A stretch of 64,000 nt of DNA, taken from positions 10,217,703 to 10,281,702 of the forward strand of contig OZ038480.1 of the NCBI GenBank assembly GCA_964036315.1, in the 5' to 3' direction. This stretch comes from Acanthosepion esculentum. Taxonomy: Eukaryota > Mollusca > Cephalopoda > Sepiida > Sepiidae. Shown piece by piece: positions 54,540 to 62,829 of the stretch; positions within the stretch are counted from its first letter, which is position 1, and each line of letters opens with the position of its first letter. The notes beneath the pieces were generated by a model. That model was not told the origin of the DNA and did no database searches. It saw only the letters and a list, made by a program, of their open reading frames with translations. The translations under genes and the position numbers were made by a program.

Positions 54540-54702
54540 AATCATCTGTAGGGCACGAACACCAAGAAATGTCAGAGACCGGTGTGACCTGTGTATTAAA
54601 GAGAAGATCCTAATAATAAAGCATAAAGATCCTGATGAGTTACTAAACCAACACAATGAAATGATCTTTAAATGCAGACACAAAATCATATCAGTATAAC
54701 TC
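54540..54702 (+). pseudogene. Penelope-like element C-terminal tail
   Basis: The plus-strand frame reads RARTPRNVRDRCDLCIKEKI, LIIKHKDPDELLNQHNEMIF and KCRHKIISV, then a stop. C-x2-C-x-x-E-K ... L-N-x-x-x-E-x-I-x-K-C-R-H is the conserved end of Penelope-type GIY-YIG proteins. About 50 residues survive, joined directly to an AT tract on the left. Confidence 0.7.
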
Positions 54703-54837
54703 ACTACAAATAAAATCACTCTCAGTTATAATATATATGCAGTTGTATATGGGTATAAGTAAATTAATATACATTCTTACCTTTAGGCTATGATTTATAG
54801 GTTTCCACATGATATTTTCAGACGTATACGTCTGTTG

Positions 54838-54872
54838 GTATATATATATATATATAATATATATATATGTAT
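54838..54872. repeat. (AT)n microsatellite
   Basis: Short interrupted AT tracts. Confidence 0.9.
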
Positions 54873-54879
54873 ATATTTA

Positions 54880-55700
54880 TATACGATGGTAAATATTGGC
54901 GTGTGTTTAGATGTGAGGATACTTGTATGCACACATGAGTGCGGGTACATGTTTGTATGTAGAAAAAAGTGTACATTCACCATATTAAAATATTACTATT
55001 AGTAACTTTTTATTTTTATTTTTATATTTGTTTATTAATATAATATTAGGTTTACATTAAATCCCTAATTTATTTGTGGAGAAGTTAAATATTTAATTTA
55101 CTATGAAGCATTAAATCTAGTATATTTGTGGAGTATTTTAGCATTTAAATTACTATCAAACGTTAAAATCTGTGTTTTTCTAAATTGCCCAATCATCTAG
55201 CTATACCACCCCTCTCCTTCCTTCAGAACCCTACGTCCATCTCTTATTTCTTATCTCTTTACTTCCACCTTTTTTCTTCTTTTTTTCCATATCATTTCCG
55301 GTGAGTTGACCGATTAAATAAGGTCAATGTCTGATCCTTACCCTCTTTCTCCTCCTCAATATTAAGTATTGTAATAAAATTAAAATAAATTTTAAAGCTC
55401 TCCCTTCCCTCTCTAATTTCAACCACGTCTATCAAACTATCCCTCACCACCCTCTATGTCACCCTATATAAGCTTAATACTGCCCTTCATAAGTGTAAAT
55501 TTTAAATTCATTTTTTCACCCCTGAAAGTGAAGTCTGAAGATCCAGAGAAAAATAAAATCTCTGGTGAAATAAATTATAACGATGGAAACTTAAAGTGGT
55601 CTATTTTTTATTTAGATTAAATTATTCACTCTGACTTAACATTGAGCTCTCCGGATTTCATCCTCCTTGGGATTATCCATACGGATTACCAAGATTTTCG
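54880..55700. other. Unassigned AT-rich DNA
   Basis: No element or gene that I can support. Two related T-rich segments (TATTTGTGGAGAAGTTAAAT and TATTTGTGGAGTATTTTAGC near 55,070 and 55,120) form a diverged direct repeat. Confidence 0.35.
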
Positions 55701-55705
55701 TTATT

Positions 55706-55710
<5 letters not shown>

Positions 55711-55764
<54 letters not shown>
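55711..55764. repeat. (AT)n microsatellite at a SINE tail
   Basis: 27 AT units that directly continue the 3' tail of the SINE at 55,764-56,040 (minus strand ...AGTCCACTATATAT). Confidence 0.97.
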
Positions 55765-55768
<4 letters not shown>

Positions 55769-56040
55769 GACTATTCCGTCGTATTCGACGTATGAGTATA
55801 AAGTAGCACAGGTTCTAGGAACCGACAACCAGGCACCAGCACATATGATTATAGTGGTGAAGGCTTTGTGCAGAAGCCACCACACCTTTTTAAAGGGCCG
55901 AATACAGAGATCTGGTGCACTACATGCCACAAGTTTCCCAAACGATCTTCCACAGGTTTTTAATTCAGAGTTGTCCTTCCCTTAGACCAGTTGCCAGGCT
56001 ATAGAACTCAATGGGGAGAGAGATTCCCAGTTATTATCTC
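55764..56040 (-). mobile_element. 5'-truncated SINE
   Basis: It shares with 35,862-36,180 the central TTCCCAAACG/GGTGCAC segments, the pyrimidine/purine block CTCTGTATTCGGCCCTTTAA, GGCAACTGGTCTA and the 3' tail ACGACGGAATAGTCCACTAT. The tRNA-like head is missing. The tail opens into an AT tract. Confidence 0.75.
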
Positions 56041-56249
56041 AGCTCACTGTACAGGAAGGAACATTGGACTTACTCTGCTTCGTTGTCCCATGCCATGTTG
56101 TTAAGGGATTTCAATTCAGTTATTACTTTTCTTTATTAGTTGCCATCCTATAGTCTATCTGACCAACTATTTTACGTATAACCTGGCGAGAGAAAAGAAG
56201 AGCTCATCTGCCGATTACATTTTCCGATATAGATTACGACAATGTTATG

Positions 56250-56510
56250 TACGTTTCGCTATCATTCTAGCAGAGAAGCTGAATATAAGCTCATCAGCAG
56301 ATTATATAAAATCAAAGAAGGGAACACTCTTAATAGAAAAAGAAAAATACCACAAAGATGGGGTGAATATGTTGGAGAACTATTTCGCAATGAGAAAATG
56401 ATACCTGAAATACATAGAAAGTTTGAAATAAGATCATCACTTGACAAGATAGGAAGTTGTAGAAAGCCATGTTCGCCAACGTTTTGAAAGAATACGGTAC
56501 ATAGAAGAAG
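56250..56510 (+). pseudogene. RTE-like LINE linker fragment
   Basis: The plus-strand frame reads SRLYKIKEGNTLNRKRKIPQ, RWGEYVGELFRNEKMIPEIH and RKFEIRSS. The R-W-x-E-Y-x-x-E-L-F motif sits between endonuclease and RT in RTE-type LINEs. About 80 residues, then a stop. Confidence 0.65.
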
Positions 56511-56639
56511 ATCGGAAAAAAGATGGCACAAATAATTTGGTTCAGGTGGCCCTTTATTTCCACTTCTAGGAATTTCTGTAAAAGATTTATAAATCATTAA
56601 AAGATTTAAAATGCACTTCTAAAGTCTGAAACAAAACCA

Positions 56640-56815
56640 AGCACCGACTGTGGGAATGATCACCGCCCAGTCAGATATAGACCTAAAATAAAATTACAGA
56701 AATTAACTTAAAATAATGCCTAAACTACAATACAACAGATTCTAGAACAACTTAATTTGTAGACAAACATATGCTAATGAAGTTAACGTCAAATGTAAAA
56801 CACCTTAAACAAAGC
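56640..56815 (+). pseudogene. RTE-like LINE endonuclease end fragment
   Basis: DCGNDHRPVRYRPKIKLQKL matches the end of the endonuclease (G-x-D-C-x-S-D-H-x-P-V), including the His of the S-D-H motif but with Asn for Ser, followed by KLQYNRF-like sequence in another frame. In an intact LINE this would lie upstream of the linker at 56,250, so the order is rearranged or two copies are involved. Confidence 0.55.
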
Positions 56816-57019
56816 ACTAGTGACATAAGCAAAATAAGTCACCTTAAAGGAAAAGAGACAAAATAAAAGAAGTGAATAAATGAAATTCTCGAAAAAGAGA
56901 CGAAGACTGTTTTGTTTTTACGGCTTATCAACACTTTATTGAACATTTAAAGCCGAAACATACTTTGGATCGTAAGAATAATTTTTCTCGTTTTTTTTTA
57001 GAGTGACTATTACAGTAAC

Positions 57020-57190
57020 AATGTTTTAGGAAATAACAATGATTTTTCCAGGTACGATCCTACTATTTAACCCATAGATATGGGAAGAAATCGATTCATA
57101 ACGTCTCCAATGGTATTTGCGTGCGAACCCGGCCGGATTTCTCATTCCGAGTCGCTATCCATTACCCCAAACGCACATTCACCAAGGAAT
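57020..57190 (-). mobile_element. tRNA-derived SINE
   Basis: The minus strand has GGGGTAATGGATAGCGACTC (A-box region), a head ending GGCCGGGTTCGCACGC (B-box region), ACCATTGGAGACGTTATGAA and ATCTATGGGTTAAATAGTAG. It is the same family and orientation as 2,270-2,460. Confidence 0.65.
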
Positions 57191-57635
57191 GTAAATCAAT
57201 ATAGAAGGCTAAAGGCATTTGCAATAGATGCAAGCAAGCAAAAGATGAACGGCATAGTGAAAACTGCTCAAACATAGAAATACTACGTAACTACGTAGAG
57301 ACAACACGCATACATAGAAATCAGAAAGAAGCGAGTGACAGAAAATGAACTCTTCGACAAGGATGAATAAAATCGAAAAATGAAACACTCATCATAGTTT
57401 GCCTAATAGAGGCGAAGCTTTTCTAAGTGGATAGATCTCGGCAGAGATGTAGCATAAGAAATGAATGTTGTACACTGATCAATACTTTCATACAGAATTA
57501 TAAACGCACACGCATGCATGCATATACATGAGAAATGATTCATATGAAATTGTCAAAGTATAAAAGATGGAATACACGAACACCAATAAAATGGACGTTT
57601 AAACTTTTTTTTTTATAACATTTTATTTCGCTTTT
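57191..57635. other. Unassigned DNA
   Basis: No gene or repeat that I can support. Confidence 0.35.
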
Positions 57636-57639
57636 TAAT

Positions 57640-58260
57640 ATCTGTCTATATTTCTGAGATTAGATATTATGTAAATTATTTTACATTATTCTGACATATT
57701 TATTACAACGGTTCGATCCTTTAGTATCTGTCTATATTTCTGAGATGAGGTATTATGTACACTATTTACATTATTCGGACTATTGTACTCATCTTTGTCG
57801 CCATATTTATTACAACGTTTCCGCCTTTCAGTATGTGTCTATATTTCTGGGATGAGGTATTATGTACACTATTTATATTATTCGGACTATTGTACTCATC
57901 TTTGTCGCCATATTTATTACAACGTTTCGGCCCTTTAGTATCTGTCTATATTTCTGAGATGAGGTATTATGTACACTATTTACATTATTCGGACTATTGT
58001 TCTCATCTTTGTCGCCATATTTATTACAACGTTTCGGCCCTTTAGTATCTGTCTATATTTCTGAGATGAGGTATTATGTACACTATTTACATTATTCGGA
58101 CTATTGTTCTCATCTTTGTCGCCATATTTATTACAACGTTTCGGCCCTTTAGTATCTGTCTATATTTCTGAGATGAGGTATTATGTACACTATTTACATT
58201 ATTCGGACTTTTGTCCTCATTTTTGTCGCCATATTTATTACAACGTTTCGGCCGTTGTAC
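57640..58260. repeat. 107-bp satellite array, first block
   Basis: ACAACG anchors recur at 57,707, 57,814, 57,921, 58,028, 58,135 and 58,242, exactly 107 bases apart. The unit contains TATCTGTCTATATTTCTGAG, ATGAGGTATTATGTACACTA, TTTACATTATTCGGACTATT and GTCGCCATATTTATTACAAC. Later units differ by only a few bases. The unit is homologous to the arms of the inverted-repeat element at 7.94-8.22 kb. Open frames across it are by-products. Confidence 0.96.
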
Positions 58261-58470
58261 GCTCCGGCCTTCTTCAGGTGGTTGGAATGTCGAACTGAAC
58301 CCTCTATTTCGCTCACTGGGGTAGACTGTTCTAGTTCCACGTGCCATGTTTAATGGATGTCAGTTATCAGTTATCTCCTGTTAATTTTCTCTCTGAACCG
58401 AGTATTGAACTCACACTTTTTGGGTCCTGTCACTGGATCTAACCAACGCCTTTATCCACTGTGCCATGTG
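58261..58470 (-). mobile_element. SINE and element end inserted in the satellite
   Basis: First, 58,250-58,310 matches the spacer side of the 8-kb element (CTCCGGCCTTCTTCAG, TGTCGAACTGAACC). Then, on the minus strand, 58,470-58,380 has a tRNA-like head: TGGCACAGTGGATAAAGG (A box) and GAGTTCAATACTC (B box, 58,412-58,400). The satellite resumes at about 58,470. Confidence 0.6.
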
Positions 58471-59068
58471 CCATATTTATTACAACGTTTCGGCCCTTTA
58501 GTATCTGTCTATAATTCTGAGATGAGGTATTATGTACACTATTTACATTATTCGGAATATTGTCCTCATCTTTGTCGCCATATTTATTACAACGTTTCGG
58601 CCTTTCAGTACCTGTCTATATTTCTGAGATGAGGTATTATGTACACTATTTACATTATTCGGAATATTGTCCTCATGTTTGTCGCCATATTTATTACAAC
58701 GTTTCGGCCCTTCAGTACCTGTCTATATTTCTGAGATGAGGTATTATGTACATTATTTACATTATTTGGACTATTGTCCTCATCTTTGTTGTCATATTTA
58801 TCACAACGTTTCGGCCTTTCAGTATCTGTCTATATTTCTGAGATGAGGTATTACATACACTATTTACATTATTCGATCTTTTGTTCTCATCTTTGTTGCC
58901 ATATTTATTACAACGTTTCGGCCCTTTAGTATCTGTCTATAATTCTGAGATGAGGTATTATGTACACTATTTACATTATTCGGAATATTGTCCTCATGTT
59001 TGTCGCCATATTTATTACAACGTTTCGGCCCTTCAGTACCTGTCTATATTTCTGAGATGAGGTATTAT
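58471..59068. repeat. 107-bp satellite array, second block
   Basis: Anchors at 58,484, 58,591, 58,698, 58,805, 58,912 and 59,019 keep the exact 107-base spacing. Units alternate between two minor variants (GGAATATTGTCCTCATG and GGACTATTGTCCTCATC). The block ends at GGTATTATTCAGTTCGAC. Confidence 0.96.
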
Positions 59069-59480
59069 TCAGTTCGACATAATGCAAAGAAATTCATACA
59101 TAGATGTCCTAAAGGTCCTATGAATTTCTGTGCATTATAAACCTAATATCTTCAGCAATCATTTTTACCAGTGCTCTTATTGCAATTTTTGCTCTTATCA
59201 TTGCATGTTTTTACCAGAGATCATATTGCAACTTTTGTTGTTATTATCGCTTTTCTATGGCACTCCTTATTACTGGTTCCCATATTGTATTCCTTTCTAT
59301 GCTTGGTCGGCTCAGGAGAGTTTCGTGGCCTAGCATATGTGTTGATTCCTTATGTTTACGAGTTTTCCAATAGTGTTCCTTGTCTATGATCTATGTCTAT
59401 GTGGCTGACCACCTATGGAGTGAAAAGGGAATTCATCGCCCTCTGTGAGATCAGGTTGAGATCATAGACAAGAAACACCA
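59069..59480. other. Unassigned DNA
   Basis: CAGAGATCATATTGCAACTTTTG-like sequence repeats loosely (59,165-59,240). No gene is supported. Confidence 0.35.
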
Positions 59481-59483
59481 ATC

Positions 59484-59575
59484 TGTTTCATGCTAGACGC
59501 AATCATCAGGCCTGACGATTACGTCTAGCATTAAACAGACTGTCGCCTCTAAGTGTTGACTTCAATGTTCACTCT

Positions 59576-59576
<1 letters not shown>
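59484..59576 (+). ncRNA. Head-to-head pair of hammerhead cores
   Basis: On the plus strand, CTGACGA (59,512-59,518), stem II, TAAA (59,532-59,535, invariant G mutated), ACA-GAC-TGT and cleavage C (59,544) are followed by stem I strand sequence GTGTTGACTTCAATGTTCAC. On the minus strand, overlapping back-to-back, CTGATGA (59,509-59,503), TTGCGTCTAGCAT and GAAA (59,489-59,486) form a second core that breaks off in stem III. Neither is complete. The arrangement is an imperfect palindrome centred on CAGGCCTG. Confidence 0.6.

Positions 59577-59578
<2 letters not shown>

Positions 59579-59629
<51 letters not shown>
59579..59629. repeat. (AT)n microsatellite
   Basis: About 25 AT units directly after the end of the ribozyme-family repeat. 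Confidence 0.97.
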
Positions 59630-59630
<1 letters not shown>

Positions 59631-60170
59631 TCTCATTATTCTGTTATCTATCTGTTTTTTCTTTATCGGTCTCCTTTTTCAGAGCTGTACCATGTTAGAC
59701 ATATTATGTGATCATGTAGAAGTACTTCTCATGCTACATTCAGCCTATGGCTTCATGGCTTCATCATCCTAATACTACTGATGTTGCCGGTATTCAAACT
59801 TTTAGTCTTTCTTTTGCTCAATCTCTCTGTCCAATATTTGACTTACCTTAAACATTCTGAACCATTTACGTTTCATTATAAAACATCTGGAAATATTTTG
59901 TTATTTTTTTTTCATTAGAACAATCCAATATTATGGAGGGCTAAAATATCGCATTCATTTGTTGAGTAATATTCACGAAAAATATACAGAATTAATTTTG
60001 AAACTATCATGCATCTCTCGTTTCGTGCGCATATATGGTCGTGGCAAATTCAACATAGCCGATTCTGATGAAATCCTAACGGATGAAACGCGTTACAAAA
60101 ACTTTTTTCCAGTTTGTCATACTATTTTGTAAATATTCCTTCTTGATATATAAAATTATATATCGTTATG
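59630..60170. other. Unassigned DNA
   Basis: ATTCTGATGAAATCCTAACG, GATGAAACGCGTTAC (60,062-60,097) is a CUGAUGA/GAAAC-type phrase, but it lacks stem II and cleavage-site geometry. No gene. Confidence 0.35.
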
Positions 60171-60173
60171 TCA

Positions 60174-60199
60174 TAGATAGATAGATAGATAGATAGATA
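60174..60199. repeat. (GATA)n
   Basis: Six GATA units, followed by ATAATA repeats. Confidence 0.93.
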
Positions 60200-60239
60200 T
60201 AATAATGATAATAATAATAATCTTATAAATATAAGTAAG

Positions 60240-60463
60240 TATACACGTCCGGTAAAACCTTAGGTGTTTTGGCTTGTAAATGAACAAACCAATGCCCAAG
60301 GAAAAACAAGGGATAAAAAAGAAAGAACTACGAACATGTAATTGAGGCGAAAACAATCGTCCAGAATCCAAGCTCAGAGTTCAAAGAAAAAAAACCTCCG
60401 ACACGAGTAAAATAAAAATAACTAAGTAAAGTGCTCAATACGGTAAGTAGAGCAAATCTAACT
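60240..60463 (-). mobile_element. Interspersed repeat shared with 54.2-54.46 kb
   Basis: In reverse complement this aligns with 54,199-54,461 (shared landmarks: CCTCCGACACGAGTA / TTTTTCGACACGAGTA and GTGCTCAATACGGTAAGTAG). It leads directly into the palindrome 60,464-60,589. Confidence 0.6.
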
Positions 60464-60589
60464 ATGAACCTAAAGAGCCAGGCAAACCTACCTAGGTTTC
60501 ACCTACGCGGATCGACAGGGTACGCCGGCGTACCCTGACGATCCGCGTAGGTGAAATCTAGGTAGGTTTGCCTGGCTCTTTAGGTTCAT
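60464..60589. repeat. 126-bp spacerless palindrome
   Basis: Arms 60,464-60,526 and 60,527-60,589 are reverse complements with two mismatches. The centre is GTACGCC|GGCGTAC. The outer arm is ATGAACCTAAAGAGCCAGGC. An AT tract follows immediately. Confidence 0.93.
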
Positions 60590-60591
60590 TG

Positions 60592-60630
<39 letters not shown>

Positions 60631-60643
60631 GTGTGTGTGTGTG

Positions 60644-60685
<42 letters not shown>

Positions 60686-60690
60686 CAGTT

Positions 60691-60719
<29 letters not shown>
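60592..60719. repeat. Three (AT)n tracts with GT and ATAATCAGTT spacers
   Basis: AT 60,592-60,627, GT 60,629-60,648, then AT tracts to about 60,681 and 60,718, each ending ATAATCAGTT. Confidence 0.95.
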
Positions 60720-60721
<2 letters not shown>

Positions 60722-60929
60722 CAGTTTTAGCCGGTCAAATCCAGATTTGCTCAGGAAATGGTTATATAAAAATGTGCTCGATACACGATGCAAAAAATCG
60801 ATAGTGCAGAGCCATTACATATTAAAATGAAGGAATACTAACCCCTTATGCCACCATTATTTCCACCGATAAGGTTTCGTCAGGCAGTAGAGGTTTAGTG
60901 TGTGTATGTATAATAATAATAATAAAAAT

Positions 60930-61040
60930 ATAGTTTTAATGTATGCTATATTTATGAGTGAAAGTGCTAAATATCATTGATAGAATGTATGTAAATATAA
61001 AAGTGGACATTGAGTTCAAAACCTAGCAGGTAAAGTCTAT
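60930..61040 (+). mobile_element. Leading part of the ribozyme-family repeat
   Basis: ATGTATGCTATATTTATGAG, AAAGTGCTAAATATCA and AAAAGTGGACATTGAGTTCA match 61,450-61,560 and 9,640-9,750. It breaks off before the hammerhead core and meets a (CT)n-(AT)n tract. Confidence 0.6.
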
Positions 61041-61046
61041 TTTAGG

Positions 61047-61106
<60 letters not shown>
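61047..61106. repeat. (CT)n-(AT)n compound microsatellite
   Basis: 11 CT units, then about 19 AT units. Confidence 0.97.
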
Positions 61107-61110
<4 letters not shown>

Positions 61111-61139
61111 AGAAGAAGCTGAAGACATGTTTCATTAAG

Positions 61140-61290
61140 TTAAAGGAGTTTTGAAGACAGTAGATGAAGCACCGTGATCAGCTTCGGCAAGCTCTGAAGC
61201 AGAGACGCCATCAAAATCCTGCTTTAACAAATTTCATCTGTCAGTGTGGCTTTGTCGCCCGCAGCAAAGCTGGGTTAGGATCACACTTAA
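61140..61290 (+). pseudogene. LINE C-terminal zinc-finger tail, second copy
   Basis: The plus strand encodes KHRDQLRQALKQRRHQNPAL, TNFICQCGFVARSKAGLGSH and LRKQK, then a stop at about 61,287. It matches the tail at 11,650-11,930 (HRDQLRANIKASW; GFVARSKADLAVH). The finger is degenerate (C-x-C, and the last His replaced by Gln). Confidence 0.7.
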
Positions 61291-61415
61291 GAAAGCAAAA
61301 ATGAAATATGTCTTTCTCTTAGGTGATTTTCTCTAGCATGCTAGCATGCAAAGGGTAAAAGGAAAGGCAACATCCAATGCTGACCCTCATTTATCCTTCA
61401 CGATAGGAGAGTCCT

Positions 61416-61450
<35 letters not shown>
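61291..61450 (+). mobile_element. LINE 3' tail running into (AT)n
   Basis: After the stop, CTGACCCTCATTTATCC, a short variable part and GGAGAGTCCTCC are followed by AT repeats (61,419-61,450). The same sequence follows the stop codon of the LINE at 11.65 kb, and its end closes the SINEs at 35.86 and 55.76 kb. Confidence 0.7.
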
Positions 61451-61454
<4 letters not shown>

Positions 61455-61639
61455 TATGCAAAAATATAGTTTTAAAGTGTGTTATATTTATGGGATAAAG
61501 TGCTCAATATAAGAGATAGAGCGTATGTAAATATAGATATAAAAGTGAACATTGAAGTCAACACTCAGACGCGAGAGGCTGTTTCATGCTAAAAGCAATC
61601 GTCAGGCGCCGCTGAGTGTTGACTTTAATTGTTCACTTC

Positions 61640-61640
<1 letters not shown>
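61455..61640 (-). mobile_element. Ribozyme-bearing repeat, most complete copy
   Basis: The element spans the leader (TGTTATATTTATGGGATAAA on the plus strand) and the hammerhead at 61,545-61,636, and ends against an AT tract at 61,641. The same order of modules is seen at 35.7 kb and, broken, at 9.6-9.9 and 59.5 kb. No protein is encoded. It may be a Penelope terminal repeat or a non-autonomous relative. Confidence 0.65.
61545..61636 (-). ncRNA. Type I hammerhead ribozyme motif with long bulged stem I
   Basis: Minus strand: CTGACGA (61,605-61,599), stem II TTGC...GCAT, GAAA (61,585-61,582), stem III ACA-GCC-TCT (one mismatch from ACA/TGT) and C at 61,573. Stem I pairs GGCGC with GCGTC next to the core, then a two-base bulge, then CAACACTCA with TGAGTGTTG and on to GTGAACA / TGTTCAC at the ends, over 20 pairs. 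A bulge a few pairs into stem I is where natural type I hammerheads make their loop-loop contact. Weak points: a U-U at the base of stem II and the stem III mismatch. Confidence 0.65.

Positions 61641-61702
<62 letters not shown>
61641..61702. repeat. (AT)n microsatellite
   Basis: About 30 AT units with one G interruption. Confidence 0.97.
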
Positions 61703-61705
<3 letters not shown>

Positions 61706-62395
61706 TGTATCTTTAAAGAAATTATTAATAGAAAAATGACACGAGGAAAACCTTTTATGCCAACTCGTTTACTTACCCGAGGAACTTTATCAAAGCAAGT
61801 ATGGAAATGTTATATAGTAACCTATATTTATACACAGAACGTGAATAAAAATAACGTTTAGCTTTCAAATTTTGAATTAGAACGCTCTAAAATTTTGAAT
61901 TAGAACGCTCTAAAATTTTGAATTAGAACGCTCTAAATTATTCGATAGTCATAGTGAGTTGAGAAAATGTGAACTATTCAGGACACTGGATGACGCAAGT
62001 TTTAAATTGTATCGGCATATTAAATGAAAGTGAATTAGTTTTGTTGTTGTTATTATGTTTGCTGTAACATTTTATTTACTTACTTTTTATTTATTTTATT
62101 TTATTTTATTTATATAATTTATTTATTTTCAAGGTTGCGAGAACCTTTTAGTATTAATTTTAATTTTTTAATGCTCATGCGTAAGTATGTTGACTTGAGA
62201 AAGTAGTATTTATTTTTAAAAAATGAGATATTTCAAAACGGATACAAAAACAGGGTATATGTTTAAGTTTTGGGCAGGTATCACTGGACTTGTGTTTGAG
62301 ATTATTTCTATGTATAACTAATTCATTGGATAAATTATTATGAAGGAAATATTCATAAACACACTTTTTGTTTTTAAATTTCTAGACATCTTGCT
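61703..62395. other. AT-rich DNA with a 23-bp repeat
   Basis: Apart from the tandem repeat at 61,870-61,940 and a segment like that at 51.2 kb (TATTTCTATGTATAACTAAT near 62,306), I see nothing classifiable. Confidence 0.4.
61870..61940. repeat. 23-bp tandem repeat, three units
   Basis: TTTTGAATTAGAACGCTCTA starts at 61,870, 61,893 and 61,916. The first two units are identical. Confidence 0.93.
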
Positions 62396-62416
62396 GATAG
62401 ATGGTAAGGAACAAAT

Positions 62417-62595
62417 TTAACAGTATATCTCATAGCCTGCTTCAGAAATAATGTTATTATGGCGATTTTTGATTTTGATCATATCTATAATAATTTGGGA
62501 TATAGGTGTACTTAAATTAATATTAAGATTGGATATATTATTTTGAATAGTAGATGCAATTAAGTTGCTAGGTGATATGTTACTATTTTTATCTA

Positions 62596-62638
<43 letters not shown>

Positions 62639-62719
62639 TTGATTTTTGTTGTATACACATTTCCTTCCGGGTCTCAACCATAGATCTAAGGCCAAAAATG
62701 GCTTCATGAGATTTTCCAT
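62417..62719 (-). CDS. Uncharacterised Asn-rich open frame
   Basis: This 100-residue frame starts MENLMKPFLALDLWLRPGRK and carries a run of 13 Asn from an (ATT)n tract (62,600-62,638), followed by an Asn/Ile-rich tail. I recognise no domain. It follows the R2-like LINE on the same strand and may be element-derived. The poly-Asn run is a microsatellite product, so it may not be a real gene. Confidence 0.2.
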
Positions 62720-62829
62720 TAATCATTTTTGTAAAAAAAAAAAAACAAAACTAAGATCACACTCATTTTACATCGATAAGGCTCATCATAATGTGTAAGC
62801 TGTAATTGTAAGTACAGTGTTTTGTATTT

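Noticed and set aside
57770..57800. GATGAGGACAATAGTCCGAA in the 107-bp satellite (minus strand) as a hammerhead
   Set aside because: G5, A6, G8, A9 and GAA are present with a perfect stem II, but C3 and U4 are both A and the closing A15.1 is U. Stem variants among units are not compensated.
57640..59068. CRISPR array
   Set aside because: Units are contiguous with no unique spacers, and the genome is eukaryotic in character.
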